From a virus, in the IMG/VR virus record IMGVR_UViG_3300036820_000003, positions 1 through 64,000 of that record: a DNA stretch of 64,000 nt; one strand, written 5' to 3'. Positions within the stretch are counted from its first letter, which is position 1; every line of letters starts with the position of its first letter. The translations under genes and the position numbers were made by a program. Shown here piece after piece: positions 48,143 through 56,181 of this stretch. The notes beneath the pieces were generated by a model. The model made no database searches, was not told where the DNA came from, and saw only the letters and a list, made by a program, of their open reading frames with translations.

Positions 48143-48327
48143 GCCGGATCACGCTCCTTGACGTCCGTGCCGGAGCCCGTGTAACGGAGCCACTCGCCCC
48201 CGCGCCGAATCCAGATGCAGTCCGGGTTCTTCGGATTCGCCTGGCAGACGCAGAGCTGGCGCGCCACGCCCGCGATCCAGGTCTCCTTGCCCGGCATCCG
48301 GGCGTGCCGGACCGTATCGTCGCTCAC
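48139..48327 (-). CDS. CxC...CxW paralogue
   Basis: 62 residues from GTG 48327. RQLCVCQANPKNPDCIWIRR, GGEWLRYTGSG. Overlaps neighbours by 4 bp at both ends. Confidence 0.6.
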   Translation of the reverse strand: MSDDTVRHARMPGKETWIAGVARQLCVCQANPKNPDCIWIRRGGEWLRYTGSGTDVKERDPA

Positions 48328-48545
48328 GGGTTCGGATTCGGATTCGGGTCGGGCTCGGGACCGTTCTTCAGCAGATCCGAGCAGTCCACCAGATCGTCGC
48401 CCATGAGACCGTCCGGGTGGACCCACCAGCGTCCCCTCGGGGCGCTGAAGCCCCCCGAATTGGAGACGGTGCCCCACTTTCGGAGCGGCTTGACGTACAC
48501 TCGCATTCCCGATGTGATCGGGATGTTATCGGCTGTCCTGTCCAT
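48324..48545 (-). CDS. Unknown protein with Pro-Asn tail
   Basis: 73 residues from ATG 48545. Strand-rich, small SH3-like look (MRVYVKPLRKWGTVSN, GRWWVHPDGLMGDDLVDCSDL), ending PEPDPNPNPNP from a GGATTC-type repeat. Confidence 0.6.
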   Translation of the reverse strand: MDRTADNIPITSGMRVYVKPLRKWGTVSNSGGFSAPRGRWWVHPDGLMGDDLVDCSDLLKNGPEPDPNPNPNP

Positions 48546-48550
48546 GCGCC

Positions 48551-48697
48551 TCAGTTCCAATCCCAGTCGCCGTTAGCGTAGAAGGTCCACTTGCAGGTGA
48601 TGCTGCCGCAGATGCAGTAGCACACGGTGACGGTCTTCCCTGAGTCGAGCCTGACCTTGCTGTCAGTTTTCCTGTTCGCCCGGTGGACGGTCTTCAT
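48551..48697 (-). CDS. CxC...CxW paralogue
   Basis: 48 residues from ATG 48697 with GGAAGGAGGGAA upstream. KTVTVCYCICGSITCKWTFY, then ANGDWDWN. Too short to be caught by a 60-residue cut-off but clearly of the family. Confidence 0.6.
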   Translation of the reverse strand: MKTVHRANRKTDSKVRLDSGKTVTVCYCICGSITCKWTFYANGDWDWN

Positions 48698-48769
48698 TCG
48701 GGTCGTTCCCTCCTTCCCCTCCGTTCGACGGAGGGGGCCGAGCCCGGGCGCGGAGCCCGGGCGCGACCC

Positions 48770-49021
48770 TCACAGCCGAGTCGGATCCACCCTTCTGAAC
48801 TCGGGACGCGGATTCGCGAAGGAGATCTCCAGGCCCGCGTCCCTGACGCTGCGCTGACTGGTCAGCCTCGCGATGACGCTGGCGGCGGCCTTCTCCTGCG
48901 CAGGAGTCAGATAAGGTCCGGCGACGCAGTGCACCCGATCTTTCACGCAGTAGAACACGTGCCAGCGCGGGACGCTGTAAAGATCGCCCTCGCGCCGGGG
49001 CGGCGGATCGAGGGTGCTCAC
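48770..49021 (-). CDS. Unknown small protein
   Basis: 83 residues, GTG 49021. YLTPAQEKAAASVIARLTSQ helix with flanking strands and two Cys (FYCVKDRVHCV). Confidence 0.6.
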   Translation of the reverse strand: MSTLDPPPRREGDLYSVPRWHVFYCVKDRVHCVAGPYLTPAQEKAAASVIARLTSQRSVRDAGLEISFANPRPEFRRVDPTRL

Positions 49022-49419
49022 GCGGGCGCGTGGCTGACGCTCATCACGTCGAATCCGGAGCCTCGCCGGGTCTGCTCGATGTGCTCGATGAACGGCCGGT
49101 CAGCCCGGACGGTCACCGTGGAGCCGTCGGGAGACGGACTCCAGAGGATCATCTGCATCTCCTGCTCCGCGAACTCGCAGCGGAACAGCAGCTCCGACAT
49201 CGCGCTGCATATCAGCTCGACGGGGGACGGGTAGTCCTCAACCGCGAGGAGCTCGAGGTAGGCCTGGTCGCCCACGTCGTGCCACGACATGGTGAGCTTG
49301 GACGGCCACAGGTTCATCAGTCCCGTCGGAACCGGGCCGGGATCCTCGCCGTCGCCGGTTTCGAGGAGGTTGCGGTTCCACGCCTCCTCCTCGGGATCGC
49401 GTTCGTCTTGATTGTTCAT
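49018..49419 (-). CDS. Acidic unknown protein
   Basis: 133 residues from ATG 49419. Acidic start, middle with LELLAVEDYPSPVELICSAMSELLF, and a final strand STVTVRADRPF. GGAAGGAAG precedes the start. Confidence 0.6.
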   Translation of the reverse strand: MNNQDERDPEEEAWNRNLLETGDGEDPGPVPTGLMNLWPSKLTMSWHDVGDQAYLELLAVEDYPSPVELICSAMSELLFRCEFAEQEMQMILWSPSPDGSTVTVRADRPFIEHIEQTRRGSGFDVMSVSHAPA

Positions 49420-49597
49420 TTCTTCCTTCCTTTTGCGCGTTTGCGCTGCTTTTAGCTTACACCCGCCGAGCCCCCTGCGGGCCTCGGAGAGGCACTCGGC
49501 TGCCTCGCAGGGGCGGGCCGCGCTGTTTACCATGCAGCTGCCCGCGCGAGGGGGCCGACCCCGTCACGAAAGCGACGGGGGCGACCCTCACGTTCGG

Positions 49598-49828
49598 TCA
49601 GCAGGTGTCGGTGCGCTCGCTGAGCGGGATGAAGAAGATCACGGACGATTCCTCGTCCTCTTCGTCGTCCGGCTCGATTTCGCAGACGCCGTTCTCGTGA
49701 TCGCACATCAGATGCGGATCGGAGGCGTAGTCCGGCGGGATCCAGTTGCACGGAAGACCGGAGCCGTCGTCATGCTCGCAGCACGGAAAATCTTCGCAGC
49801 GAGCGGGAAGATCGGGGTTAACCGCCAT
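49598..49828 (-). CDS. Cys-rich CxW-type protein ending TDTC
   Basis: 76 residues: CEDFPCCEHDDGSGLPCNWIPP, CDHENGVC, acidic run, then ERTDTC. Five to six Cys could hold zinc. Shares the last four residues and 17 bp of DNA with the next gene. Confidence 0.6.
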   Translation of the reverse strand: MAVNPDLPARCEDFPCCEHDDGSGLPCNWIPPDYASDPHLMCDHENGVCEIEPDDEEDEESSVIFFIPLSERTDTC

Positions 49829-49842
49829 ATTGCCTCTCCCTT

Positions 49843-50082
49843 TCAGCAGGTGTCGGTGTAGTCACTCGGATGCGCCCTCCCCTTCTTGCGGATCTCCCGG
49901 CGGCCCCGGACCGCGTAGCGAGGCGACAGAACCCGGTAGACGACGTCGCGCGGCGGGGACTCGACCTTGTCGAGGCTGATCCACTTCCGCCCTCGAAGGC
50001 AGGTGTTGAAGACCTTGCCGTATCTGATCTCGAGGACGTCGTGGACCTCGCGATAGACCTCGAAGTCGGCGTCGGAGCTCAC
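49843..50082 (-). CDS. Basic strand-rich protein ending TDTC
   Basis: 79 residues from GTG 50082. VLEIRYGKVFNTCLRGRKWISL and a basic end, closing YTDTC. Confidence 0.6.
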   Translation of the reverse strand: MSSDADFEVYREVHDVLEIRYGKVFNTCLRGRKWISLDKVESPPRDVVYRVLSPRYAVRGRREIRKKGRAHPSDYTDTC

Positions 50083-50273
50083 AGGGACCTCCTTCGGAAC
50101 AGCCCGCCGATTCGCCTCATGAGGCGGAGTCGCCGGGCTTCGACTTCCCTGCGATCGGATTCGATCTGCTCGGGGGACGCGTTCCGGCAGTCCTTCGTGT
50201 GCAGATGGACGTACCCGTGCGGCTGCTCCCGTGCGATGGGGCATCTGCCGGGCTTCCACCCGTCGTCGCTCAC
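50079..50273 (-). CDS. Small Cys/His basic protein
   Basis: 64 residues, GTG 50273: CPIAREQPHGYVHLHTKDC could bind one zinc; Arg-rich helix follows. Confidence 0.6.
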   Translation of the reverse strand: MSDDGWKPGRCPIAREQPHGYVHLHTKDCRNASPEQIESDRREVEARRLRLMRRIGGLFRRRSL

Positions 50274-50503
50274 TTCTTGCGCAGGTACGCGTAGAGCGCG
50301 TACCAGCCCGGCTGCTCCGGGTCGGCCTGCGGCTCGCTGACCTTCCAGCCTCGGTACAGCGGGTCAGTCAGCATGTGCGGGGCGTGATCGTGACGCCCGG
50401 CGTTCGCCTTCGGCCTGGAGGAATAGCGCTCCAGGAATCGCTTGCCGATGATCCCCTCGGCCGCCTCGGCCGGGGTGATGCCGACCTTGTCGCCTGATCT
50501 CAT
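50270..50503 (-). CDS. Unknown small protein
   Basis: 77 residues from ATG 50503 (GGAAGGAAA). ITPAEAAEGIIGKRFLERYSS helix; ends in WYALYAYLRKK. Confidence 0.6.
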   Translation of the reverse strand: MRSGDKVGITPAEAAEGIIGKRFLERYSSRPKANAGRHDHAPHMLTDPLYRGWKVSEPQADPEQPGWYALYAYLRKK

Positions 50504-50585
50504 GTGCTTTCCTTCCTGTTCGAGGCCCTGCGCCTCGGAGCCGCGCACGTCAGGGGACGTGCGCGACTCCCGGGTGCGGGCCGGG

Positions 50586-50762
50586 TCAGCTGTCGGGCTG
50601 CGGACCCGACTTGCCGTGGATTCGGCGCTCCCACTTGCCGTCGACGCGGATCCAGTAGCATTTGGAGTCGTCGCAGACGCAGAGCGCCGTCGTGACGGTG
50701 ACGCGTCCGTTCAGGATCTCGCTGGACTTCTCGGTCGACGGATCTCTTCCGTGCTCTCGCAT
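50586..50762 (-). CDS. CxC...CxW paralogue
   Basis: 58 residues from ATG 50762 (GGAGAGGAG). TTALCVCDDSKCYWIRV, DGKWERRIHG. Very close in plan to 48139-48327. Confidence 0.6.
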   Translation of the reverse strand: MREHGRDPSTEKSSEILNGRVTVTTALCVCDDSKCYWIRVDGKWERRIHGKSGPQPDS

Positions 50763-50836
50763 GTGACTCCTCTCCTCCCAGCTGGCGCCCGGAGTCGCGC
50801 CCGGCTCCTCCGGGCGCGACCCTCAACGTCAACCCG

Positions 50837-51076
50837 TCATTCGGAATTGCAGATGTCACACAGGTGGAGGAGTCCGACGTGCTCAGACTTGAGTCGTCCG
50901 CAGATGTGCGACTCCTCTGGGTGATTTTTCCGCGAGGCCGCGTTGTCCCATAGAAAATTGCAGAACTCGGACTTGTTCCGCGCCTCGGTCATCTCCCTGA
51001 CGATACGATCCCCTAGCCGGAGCATCCGGATCTCAAGTTCTCGCTCGCGATTGAGCAATTGCATTCCTCCTTGCAT
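50837..51076 (-). CDS. Cys-containing helical protein
   Basis: 79 residues from ATG 51076, or 75 from ATG 51064, which has GGAGG almost touching it. Charged helices, then CNFLW, HICGRL and CDICNSE, a possible zinc site. Confidence 0.55.
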   Translation of the reverse strand: MQGGMQLLNRERELEIRMLRLGDRIVREMTEARNKSEFCNFLWDNAASRKNHPEESHICGRLKSEHVGLLHLCDICNSE

Positions 51077-51079
51077 TCG

Positions 51080-51412
51080 CTAGAAGTCCCGCGCCGGGGC
51101 GTTGACGGTGAACTTGTCGATCCGGTAGCCGTAGAAGACGCCGTCGCCGGGGTCGGTGCGAGCCTGCCACGCGTCGTAGACGGAGGGAATCGGATTCCAG
51201 TCCAGCTTCCACGCCGTGTACTTCTCGTCCGACGTGAAAGCGTCGCCCGCCGTCGCGGCCTCCTTCTCGCGCTCGAAGTCCTGGGCCGCGCCCTTCGCCT
51301 TCTCAAGGGCGAGATCGAGCCCGGTGTCGTCGATATAGATCCCGAGTTCGATCCACTCGGCCGGGTCCGAGCCGTCCGACTCGCGAACGGACAGCAGATA
51401 AGCCGTCGTCAA
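51080..51412 (-). CDS. Paralogue of 52257-52580
   Basis: 110 residues from TTG 51412 (GGGAGG). Ends FYGYRIDKFTVNAPARDF, matching FGYSVERFTLDAPPREP in the second copy; both have a Leu/Ala helix and an Asp-Gly-x-Tyr-x-Pro/Ala middle. Function unknown. Confidence 0.6.
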   Translation of the reverse strand: MTTAYLLSVRESDGSDPAEWIELGIYIDDTGLDLALEKAKGAAQDFEREKEAATAGDAFTSDEKYTAWKLDWNPIPSVYDAWQARTDPGDGVFYGYRIDKFTVNAPARDF

Positions 51413-51594
51413 TTCGACCTCCCGTCGTGACTGATCTCGAACGTGTTGCGAGCCGTCCGGGTGATGAAGACGGTGTCCGACTGATTCGTCCAGCTCCCGA
51501 GCTTGTCAGCGTCCCGGAGGGCCTTGTCCGCCACATCGGCGGCGAGGCCGTACTCCCGGGACGTGAGCAGATCGTGCGCTTCGAAGAAGTTCAC
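51409..51594 (-). CDS. Helix-plus-hairpin paralogue (GSW type)
   Basis: 61 residues, GTG 51594. DVADKALRDADKLGSWTNQ, then TVFITRTARNTFEISHDG. Confidence 0.6.
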   Translation of the reverse strand: MNFFEAHDLLTSREYGLAADVADKALRDADKLGSWTNQSDTVFITRTARNTFEISHDGRSN

Positions 51595-51608
51595 GCTGAT
51601 TTTCCTTC

Positions 51609-52064
51609 CTAGCTGAGCGGATCCGGATTCCCGGACTCGCGGATTTCCTGCGCGAGGGCGGCGTCGGAGGCGGGATCCGAATTATCCGGATAACGCTCCT
51701 CGCCCCCGGCCTCCGTTCGCCACATCGCGTCCCGCGCCTCCTGGGTGATGAACTCCGGAGCATCACTCAGGACGCCGCTCAGATCGCGGGCGAACTTCAT
51801 CATTTCAAATCGCATGTGATCCTCGGTCTCGCCGTTGATCAGCCCGGCCTGTTCCATCATCCCCCGCAGGTACGTGACCTGCTGCTCCACGCTGAGCGGG
51901 GACGGGGCGGGAGTCCACCCCTGCGGCCGGTCCACCGCCACGTACAGAACATCCGACGGATCGGAATGCGGGTCAAGCTCGAAGACGGGACTCACGAGGC
52001 TCGCGCCTCCCGGACTCAGGTCGGTGACCGTCACCTGGAAACGTTTGGGGATCAACTTGCTCAT
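51609..52064 (-). CDS. Acidic unknown protein
   Basis: 151 residues from ATG 52064. Strand-rich start (KRFQVTVTDLSPGG), central helices with Met-rich stretch, acidic disordered end. ATGA junction with the next gene upstream. Confidence 0.6.
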   Translation of the reverse strand: MSKLIPKRFQVTVTDLSPGGASLVSPVFELDPHSDPSDVLYVAVDRPQGWTPAPSPLSVEQQVTYLRGMMEQAGLINGETEDHMRFEMMKFARDLSGVLSDAPEFITQEARDAMWRTEAGGEERYPDNSDPASDAALAQEIRESGNPDPLS

Positions 52065-52237
52065 GACGGCCTCTCGATTCGGAAGCGGCTCGTCGAGACC
52101 TGCACGACTCGGATTTCGCCGTTCTCCCACGCCCCGAACTCGGCGGCGTCGCTCACGAGCTGACGCGCCTCCTCGACGCTGAGATTATGAGGAGGCCGCT
52201 GAAGAAGCCCGACGGCCTCGTCCCTGGTGATACTCAT
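52061..52237 (-). CDS. Helix-plus-hairpin paralogue (GAW type)
   Basis: 58 residues from ATG 52237 (GGAAGGAAGG). LSVEEARQLVSDAAEFGAWE, then IRVVQVSTSRFRIERPS. Confidence 0.6.
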   Translation of the reverse strand: MSITRDEAVGLLQRPPHNLSVEEARQLVSDAAEFGAWENGEIRVVQVSTSRFRIERPS

Positions 52238-52256
52238 GTGCCTTCCTTCCCCCGGG

Positions 52257-52580
52257 TCAGGGCTCTCGCGGCGGCGCGTCGAGCGTGAAGCGCTCGACGC
52301 TGTAGCCGAAGCTCATGCGCTCGAAGACCTGGAGGGAGATGGCGTGCCACTTGTCCGGACGGGGGATGATCGTGCCGCCCTCTCCGTCGGGACAGGATTC
52401 CCGCTCCCAGGCGAGCTGGACAGGCTCGTACTCGCCGTCGGAGGCGAGGGCCTTGTCCGTCTCGATGCCCTGGGCTGCGGCCTGCGCGAGTTCGAGGGTG
52501 GTGTAGGCTCCCGCGTTGGAGGCCCCGTGATCGTGCTCGGTGAGCACGTAGATGCCGGTCTCGATCTCGGTCCCGGTCAC
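52257..52580 (-). CDS. Paralogue of 51080-51412
   Basis: 107 residues from GTG 52580. IYVLTEHDHG, TTLELAQAAAQGIETDKALAS, and the shared ending. The pair probably arose by duplication with 51409 and 52061 between or beside them. Confidence 0.6.
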   Translation of the reverse strand: MTGTEIETGIYVLTEHDHGASNAGAYTTLELAQAAAQGIETDKALASDGEYEPVQLAWERESCPDGEGGTIIPRPDKWHAISLQVFERMSFGYSVERFTLDAPPREP

Positions 52581-52777
52581 TTGACGTTCACGTGCTTCCA
52601 GGGCCTGATCCTGACGTTGCGCTTGTACCAGAAGCACGTTGACCGCCCGGATCCCGAATCCCCGTAGCAGGTCGCTATGGTGATGGTCGCGCCCGGCGCG
52701 TCACTGTGAATGAAGTAGAAGCTGTCCCTTGAGGTGCGCTCGGTGGAAGTCCTGCGCACGTGTTCCTGATCTCTCAC
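52577..52777 (-). CDS. CxC...CxW paralogue (diverged)
   Basis: 66 residues, GTG 52777. TITIATCYGDSGSGRSTCFWYKRNVRIRPW keeps the last Cys-x-Trp but has one Cys rather than two in the first pair. It has a likely RBS AGGAAGGAA. Confidence 0.55.
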   Translation of the reverse strand: MRDQEHVRRTSTERTSRDSFYFIHSDAPGATITIATCYGDSGSGRSTCFWYKRNVRIRPWKHVNVK

Positions 52778-52817
52778 TGTTCCTTCCTTCCTCCTCGGCG
52801 CTGACGCTGAGGGAGCC

Positions 52818-52839
52818 CGTCCCGACGGACGTCGGGACG
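52818..52839 (-). terminator. Hairpin
   Basis: 9-bp stem, GGAC loop, near another at 52846-52860; together they precede the 52777 gene. Confidence 0.5.
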
Positions 52840-52883
52840 GACCCTCACGGCGCAGCCGTGAGCTAGACGGATGCGGATGCGCT

Positions 52884-52934
52884 TTACCAGAGACCCATGT
52901 CGCACCTCCTTTTTAGGATGCTGTGTGCTCTCAT
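52884..52934 (-). CDS. 16-residue leader-like peptide
   Basis: ATG 52934 opens MRAHSILKRRCDMGLW. An internal ATG 52901 has a near-perfect AAGGAGGTG ribosome site and would make a four-residue peptide. Either may be a leader. No longer gene follows before the hairpins. Confidence 0.3.
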   Translation of the reverse strand: MRAHSILKRRCDMGLW

Positions 52935-52965
52935 TTCCCGCGTGTTTGGCTGCGCGCCCGTTGCC

Positions 52966-52971
52966 AGTTTA
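52966..52971 (-). promoter_or_regulatory. TAAACTGGCA promoter motif
   Basis: Minus strand CTGGTAAACTGGCAAC, the same core as at 38862. It precedes the tiny ORF and the 42-52 kb gene block. Confidence 0.5.
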
Positions 52972-53036
52972 CCAGCCCGGAGGCCCGCGAACGCGGGGAT
53001 GAGGGCTCACGCGGGCGGCGCGAGGGCGGGGGTCCT

Positions 53037-53288
53037 TCACTCCGGATCCCGGCGCTTCAGCAGCAGCTCGTAGGACGCCCCCTCCTCGCTGTGCACGATC
53101 ATCCCGGTGATGAGCGGGTCGACCGACTGGTGAGTCAGCGCCGGAAGGAAGTCGGCGGGGACCTCGAAGGTCCCGAGCGCGGTGACGCAGCTGATGGCGC
53201 TCCGGCCCTCGTTCAGCTGGCTGAATATCTGGGCGGTGACGCGAAGCTGGTCCTCGACGTCCGGATCGGGCTCTGGCTTGATGTACAT
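53037..53288 (-). CDS. Unknown small protein
   Basis: 83 residues from ATG 53288; GGAAGAGGAAGGAA upstream. Asp/Pro start, then helices and a final strand pair (YELLLKRRDPE). Confidence 0.6.
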   Translation of the reverse strand: MYIKPEPDPDVEDQLRVTAQIFSQLNEGRSAISCVTALGTFEVPADFLPALTHQSVDPLITGMIVHSEEGASYELLLKRRDPE

Positions 53289-53415
53289 GAGATTGATTCC
53301 TTCCTCTTCCTTCGGTGGTGCGCTTGTCACATGTCCTGATATTTCGTGTTAAACCGGACAGTCAGCGCACTCCGCCGGGTCCGGTCGGGCGACCGGACCT
53401 GACGGGGCGGGCTGA

Positions 53416-53760
53416 TCAGTTTCGGGGACGAGCGGAGTTCGGGTGCCAGGTTCCGCCTCCGCGCTTGCTCCAGTTCGGCCCGTAGGTGCTCTTGAGCAGC
53501 TCTACCTGCCCTCTCACCCCGGTGATTCCGTCGGCTGCGAGGGAGGCTCGGTCGTCCTCGTCCGGATAGCCGAGTTCAGCGGAGCGGAGGGTGAAGGCGT
53601 CGCAGTAGGCCGACAGAATCGTCTCCGGATCGCCGTCGAAGCCCGGGTGAATCATCTCGAGAATCTCGTCGTCGGTGCGAGGCACGTAAACAGGTGTCTC
53701 GGCACGCGCGTGCCCGAGGGCTGTGGCGATCTCGATGTCGTCGGGCGGCTGTGATGTCAT
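53416..53760 (-). CDS. Unknown acidic protein
   Basis: 114 residues, acidic helices (ETILSAYCDAFTLRSAELG), basic Gly/Trp end. AGGAGAGGA precedes ATG 53760. Confidence 0.6.
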   Translation of the reverse strand: MTSQPPDDIEIATALGHARAETPVYVPRTDDEILEMIHPGFDGDPETILSAYCDAFTLRSAELGYPDEDDRASLAADGITGVRGQVELLKSTYGPNWSKRGGGTWHPNSARPRN

Positions 53761-53824
53761 TTTCCTCTCCTCTCAGGACGCTTCAGCGTCCTGAGCCGGT
53801 CCCGCCCTCGCGGGCGGGGCTGAC

Positions 53825-54094
53825 TCAGGAGGTTGAATCGGATTCGAATCGCAGTCGGCTTCGCAGCTGACGGTCATGCGACATCAGCTCGGGGCCGGTC
53901 ATGCCGAAGGCCTGGGCGCGAGTGCGGAAGCCCCGGGCGAATCCGTTGCCGTAGGCGGGATAGGCCGGATCCCCTCGCCGGTAGATCTTGAGAGCGTAGT
54001 CGGGCGGATTGGAAATGCCGAGCAGGAACCCGGCGTCGTAGGGGCTGAAGGACGGATCGGTGATGCCCGCGTTGGCGTCAGCGTCGGAGGTCAC
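53825..54094 (-). CDS. Unknown protein
   Basis: 89 residues from GTG 54094. Tyr/Gly-rich (YDAGFLLGISNPPDYALKIYRRG, YPAYGNGFARGF). Stop and neighbour start are one base apart. Confidence 0.55.
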   Translation of the reverse strand: MTSDADANAGITDPSFSPYDAGFLLGISNPPDYALKIYRRGDPAYPAYGNGFARGFRTRAQAFGMTGPELMSHDRQLRSRLRFESDSTS

Positions 54095-54095
54095 G

Positions 54096-54485
54096 TCAGA
54101 ATCCCAGATGCTGGCAGCTGAGCCGGAAGGACTGAGTCGGATCCGTCGGGATGATGACGGGCCCGAGTGCGATGACGGCCCGGGTGACGTACGGGAAACC
54201 GGATGAGTCGGTCTGATGCGGGAGGTCGTTGCAGAGCGCCTCATGCCCGCACGAGTAGCAGTCCATGTAGTCCGGGCAGAACGCGAGCGGCCCCCGGGCG
54301 AGCTCGCGAGTCGTCCAGTTGACCTCGTGGTAGTTCCCGGGCAGCTCCATCACGATGACGGGATGGAAATACGGAAGCGGGAACATCTCGCCGTAGCGAA
54401 CTCCCGCCTGACGCTCGTAGCTGTAGAGCGTCCGGACGTGCAGGCCGTTTTCGGCGTGTCCGAGGATGATGCTCTTGGGTCGCAT
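54096..54485 (-). CDS. Cys-containing unknown protein
   Basis: 129 residues. Strands, then CPDYMDCYSCGHEALC, a possible zinc cluster; hydrophobic VTRAVIALGPVIIP. Divergent from the HNH-AP2 pseudogene. Confidence 0.6.
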   Translation of the reverse strand: MRPKSIILGHAENGLHVRTLYSYERQAGVRYGEMFPLPYFHPVIVMELPGNYHEVNWTTRELARGPLAFCPDYMDCYSCGHEALCNDLPHQTDSSGFPYVTRAVIALGPVIIPTDPTQSFRLSCQHLGF

Positions 54486-54509
54486 GTCTGTTTCCTTCCT
54501 TTACTGCGG

Positions 54510-54515
54510 TATGAT
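54510..54515 (+). promoter_or_regulatory. Leaderless -10 of the HNH-AP2 gene
   Basis: TATGAT, six bases, ATG 54522. No good -35. Confidence 0.5.
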
Positions 54516-54521
54516 GGTAGT

Positions 54522-55167
54522 ATGTCATGGCTTGATGGAAAACCGGCAGGTCCTACTCTGAGCGAACAATTCCCTGATGAGATGCTGCCCGTCCGAGTTA
54601 TAAGGCTCGGAGGAGTGAAGAGACTGTTCGCGATAGTCGACCCGGAAGATTACGAGTGGCTGACTTCGGATCATAACTGGTACCCAGATGGTGACGGGTA
54701 CGCCATGTCCTGGCACGAGCGTAAGCACATTCGGATGCACGTGGCTATCCGGGGAACCGCAGGGATAGATCACCGCAACAGGCAGCGAAGGGATAATCGT
54801 CGCTTTAATCTTCGTGTCTGCGATGACACAGGCAATAAGATCAACACAAGCCTGAAACCTCGCAACACGTCCGGGTACAAGGGCGTCACCAGGGACAATC
54901 GTGTGGATTGCCTCCATTAAGCTGCCTGACAGCCCATCTTCTATGCATCTGGCATCTAGTCCGGATCCTGTTGAGGCTGCTTATGCTTACGACCGAGCAG
55001 CTCGACGTCTTTGGGGCGATTTTGCTTGCACCAATGAGGATCTCGGAATCGTGCCTCCTGATGATGGGCATGAACTGCGGCTCAGACACGCCTATCCTTC
55101 CTGGTGCCTGCCTCTGGAGCAGGAGACCGTCACCGTACGAGACGGTGACGATCCTCCACCTCAGTAG
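54522..55167 (+). pseudogene. Frameshifted HNH-AP2 homing endonuclease
   Basis: Frame 1 (54522-54920): DYEWLTSDHNWY, IRMHVAI, IDHRNRQRRDNRRFNLRVC (HNH) and NTSGYKGVTRDNR, the start of an AP2 domain, then it runs into a stop. The continuation WIASIKLPDS... EAAYAYDRAARRLWGDF lies in the next frame and completes the AP2 domain. A one-base insertion (or two-base loss) near 54900 explains it. The only plus-strand gene in this arm, as expected for a mobile endonuclease. Decay, sequencing error and programmed slippage cannot be told apart. Confidence 0.75.
55128..55150 (+). terminator. Hairpin at the end of the HNH-AP2 gene
   Basis: Perfect 9-bp stem (55128-55136 with 55142-55150) near the stop. 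Confidence 0.5.
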
Positions 55168-55195
55168 TGGAACTGATGTTCGAGCCCGACGCCGC

Positions 55196-55645
55196 TCAGC
55201 CGGAGGTTGAAGTCGGAGCTGACGGAGCTGACGGTGTGAGGCTGTACTTCACGATCTGGAACATGGTGATGTGCCTACCGAGATCGGCGTAGTTGACGAT
55301 ATTCCAGATCTTGCGATCCGGATCGGAATCGTCAAGGGGAGACTCGATGTAAACTAGAGTCGTCGCAGGGTCCTCCATGATCCCGCAGTGCTGGCGATAG
55401 AGCCGCAAGCCGAACTCCTGCGCGTCCTCCAGGCGTCCGAAGTACTCGTAGCTGAAGGAGTCAAGCTCCGGATCGACCTGGTAGAAGTCGACCGGGGCGG
55501 GACCCGGGAGCCAGCCGAGCTCGGGGATGACCGGCGTGCCGGCGTCCGCGCGATAGATCGCGTCGGCGGCGTCGTCAGCCTGGACGCCCCGGAGATGGAC
55601 TGTCTCGCCGGTGTCCTCGTTGCGGACGGTGACTGAGAACGTCAT
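55196..55645 (-). CDS. Unknown protein
   Basis: 149 residues. Beta-rich start (MTFSVTVRNEDTGETVHLRG), helices, then a Ser/Ala/Pro tail. GGAAGGAAGC precedes ATG 55645. Confidence 0.6.
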   Translation of the reverse strand: MTFSVTVRNEDTGETVHLRGVQADDAADAIYRADAGTPVIPELGWLPGPAPVDFYQVDPELDSFSYEYFGRLEDAQEFGLRLYRQHCGIMEDPATTLVYIESPLDDSDPDRKIWNIVNYADLGRHITMFQIVKYSLTPSAPSAPTSTSG

Positions 55646-55764
55646 GCTGATGCTTCCTTCCTTGAGGGTCCTTTCGACTGGACCGCGCCGCCTCCGAGCT
55701 GTCTGGGATCGGAGACGACGCCGCTCAGCCGGGATCGCCGGTGAGAGGTTCGGGTTCGGCTGCG

Positions 55765-56181
55765 TTAAAGCGAGCCGACTTCAGCGGTTCGCTCGACGTG
55801 CGGAGGCGGTCGGAAGCTGACCGCGCCGTCGCCCGAGCCGGGGGCGGCCGGAACCGCCTCGCGCGCGGACCTGAAGACGTTCGCGGCGGCGAGGAAGCCG
55901 TTCAGCTCCAGGATCCTCGCGGCGAACAGCCGGATGCTGGTCGCGTGATCCAGATCCCGGATGCTGAGGGACGGATCCTGCACCCACTGGAGAATCGGAT
56001 CGTAGTAGGCGACGAACACGCCGTACTTCCCGGACGGACCCTGCACGCGATCCTCCACGTGCACGACGTGACGGCTCGGCTGATACGGGACGTCGGGGAT
56101 CTTCTCGGCCCCGATGACGGCGTAGCCGCTGAAGTCGGCCGGCAGGATGCCGGACAGGACGGGCGGCGGGGTTGAGTTCAC
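55765..56181 (-). CDS. Unknown protein
   Basis: 138 residues from GTG 56181. GKYGVFVAYYDP and ATSIRLFAARILELNGFLAAANVF. GTGA junction with the secreted-protein gene. Confidence 0.6.
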   Translation of the reverse strand: MNSTPPPVLSGILPADFSGYAVIGAEKIPDVPYQPSRHVVHVEDRVQGPSGKYGVFVAYYDPILQWVQDPSLSIRDLDHATSIRLFAARILELNGFLAAANVFRSAREAVPAAPGSGDGAVSFRPPPHVERTAEVGSL

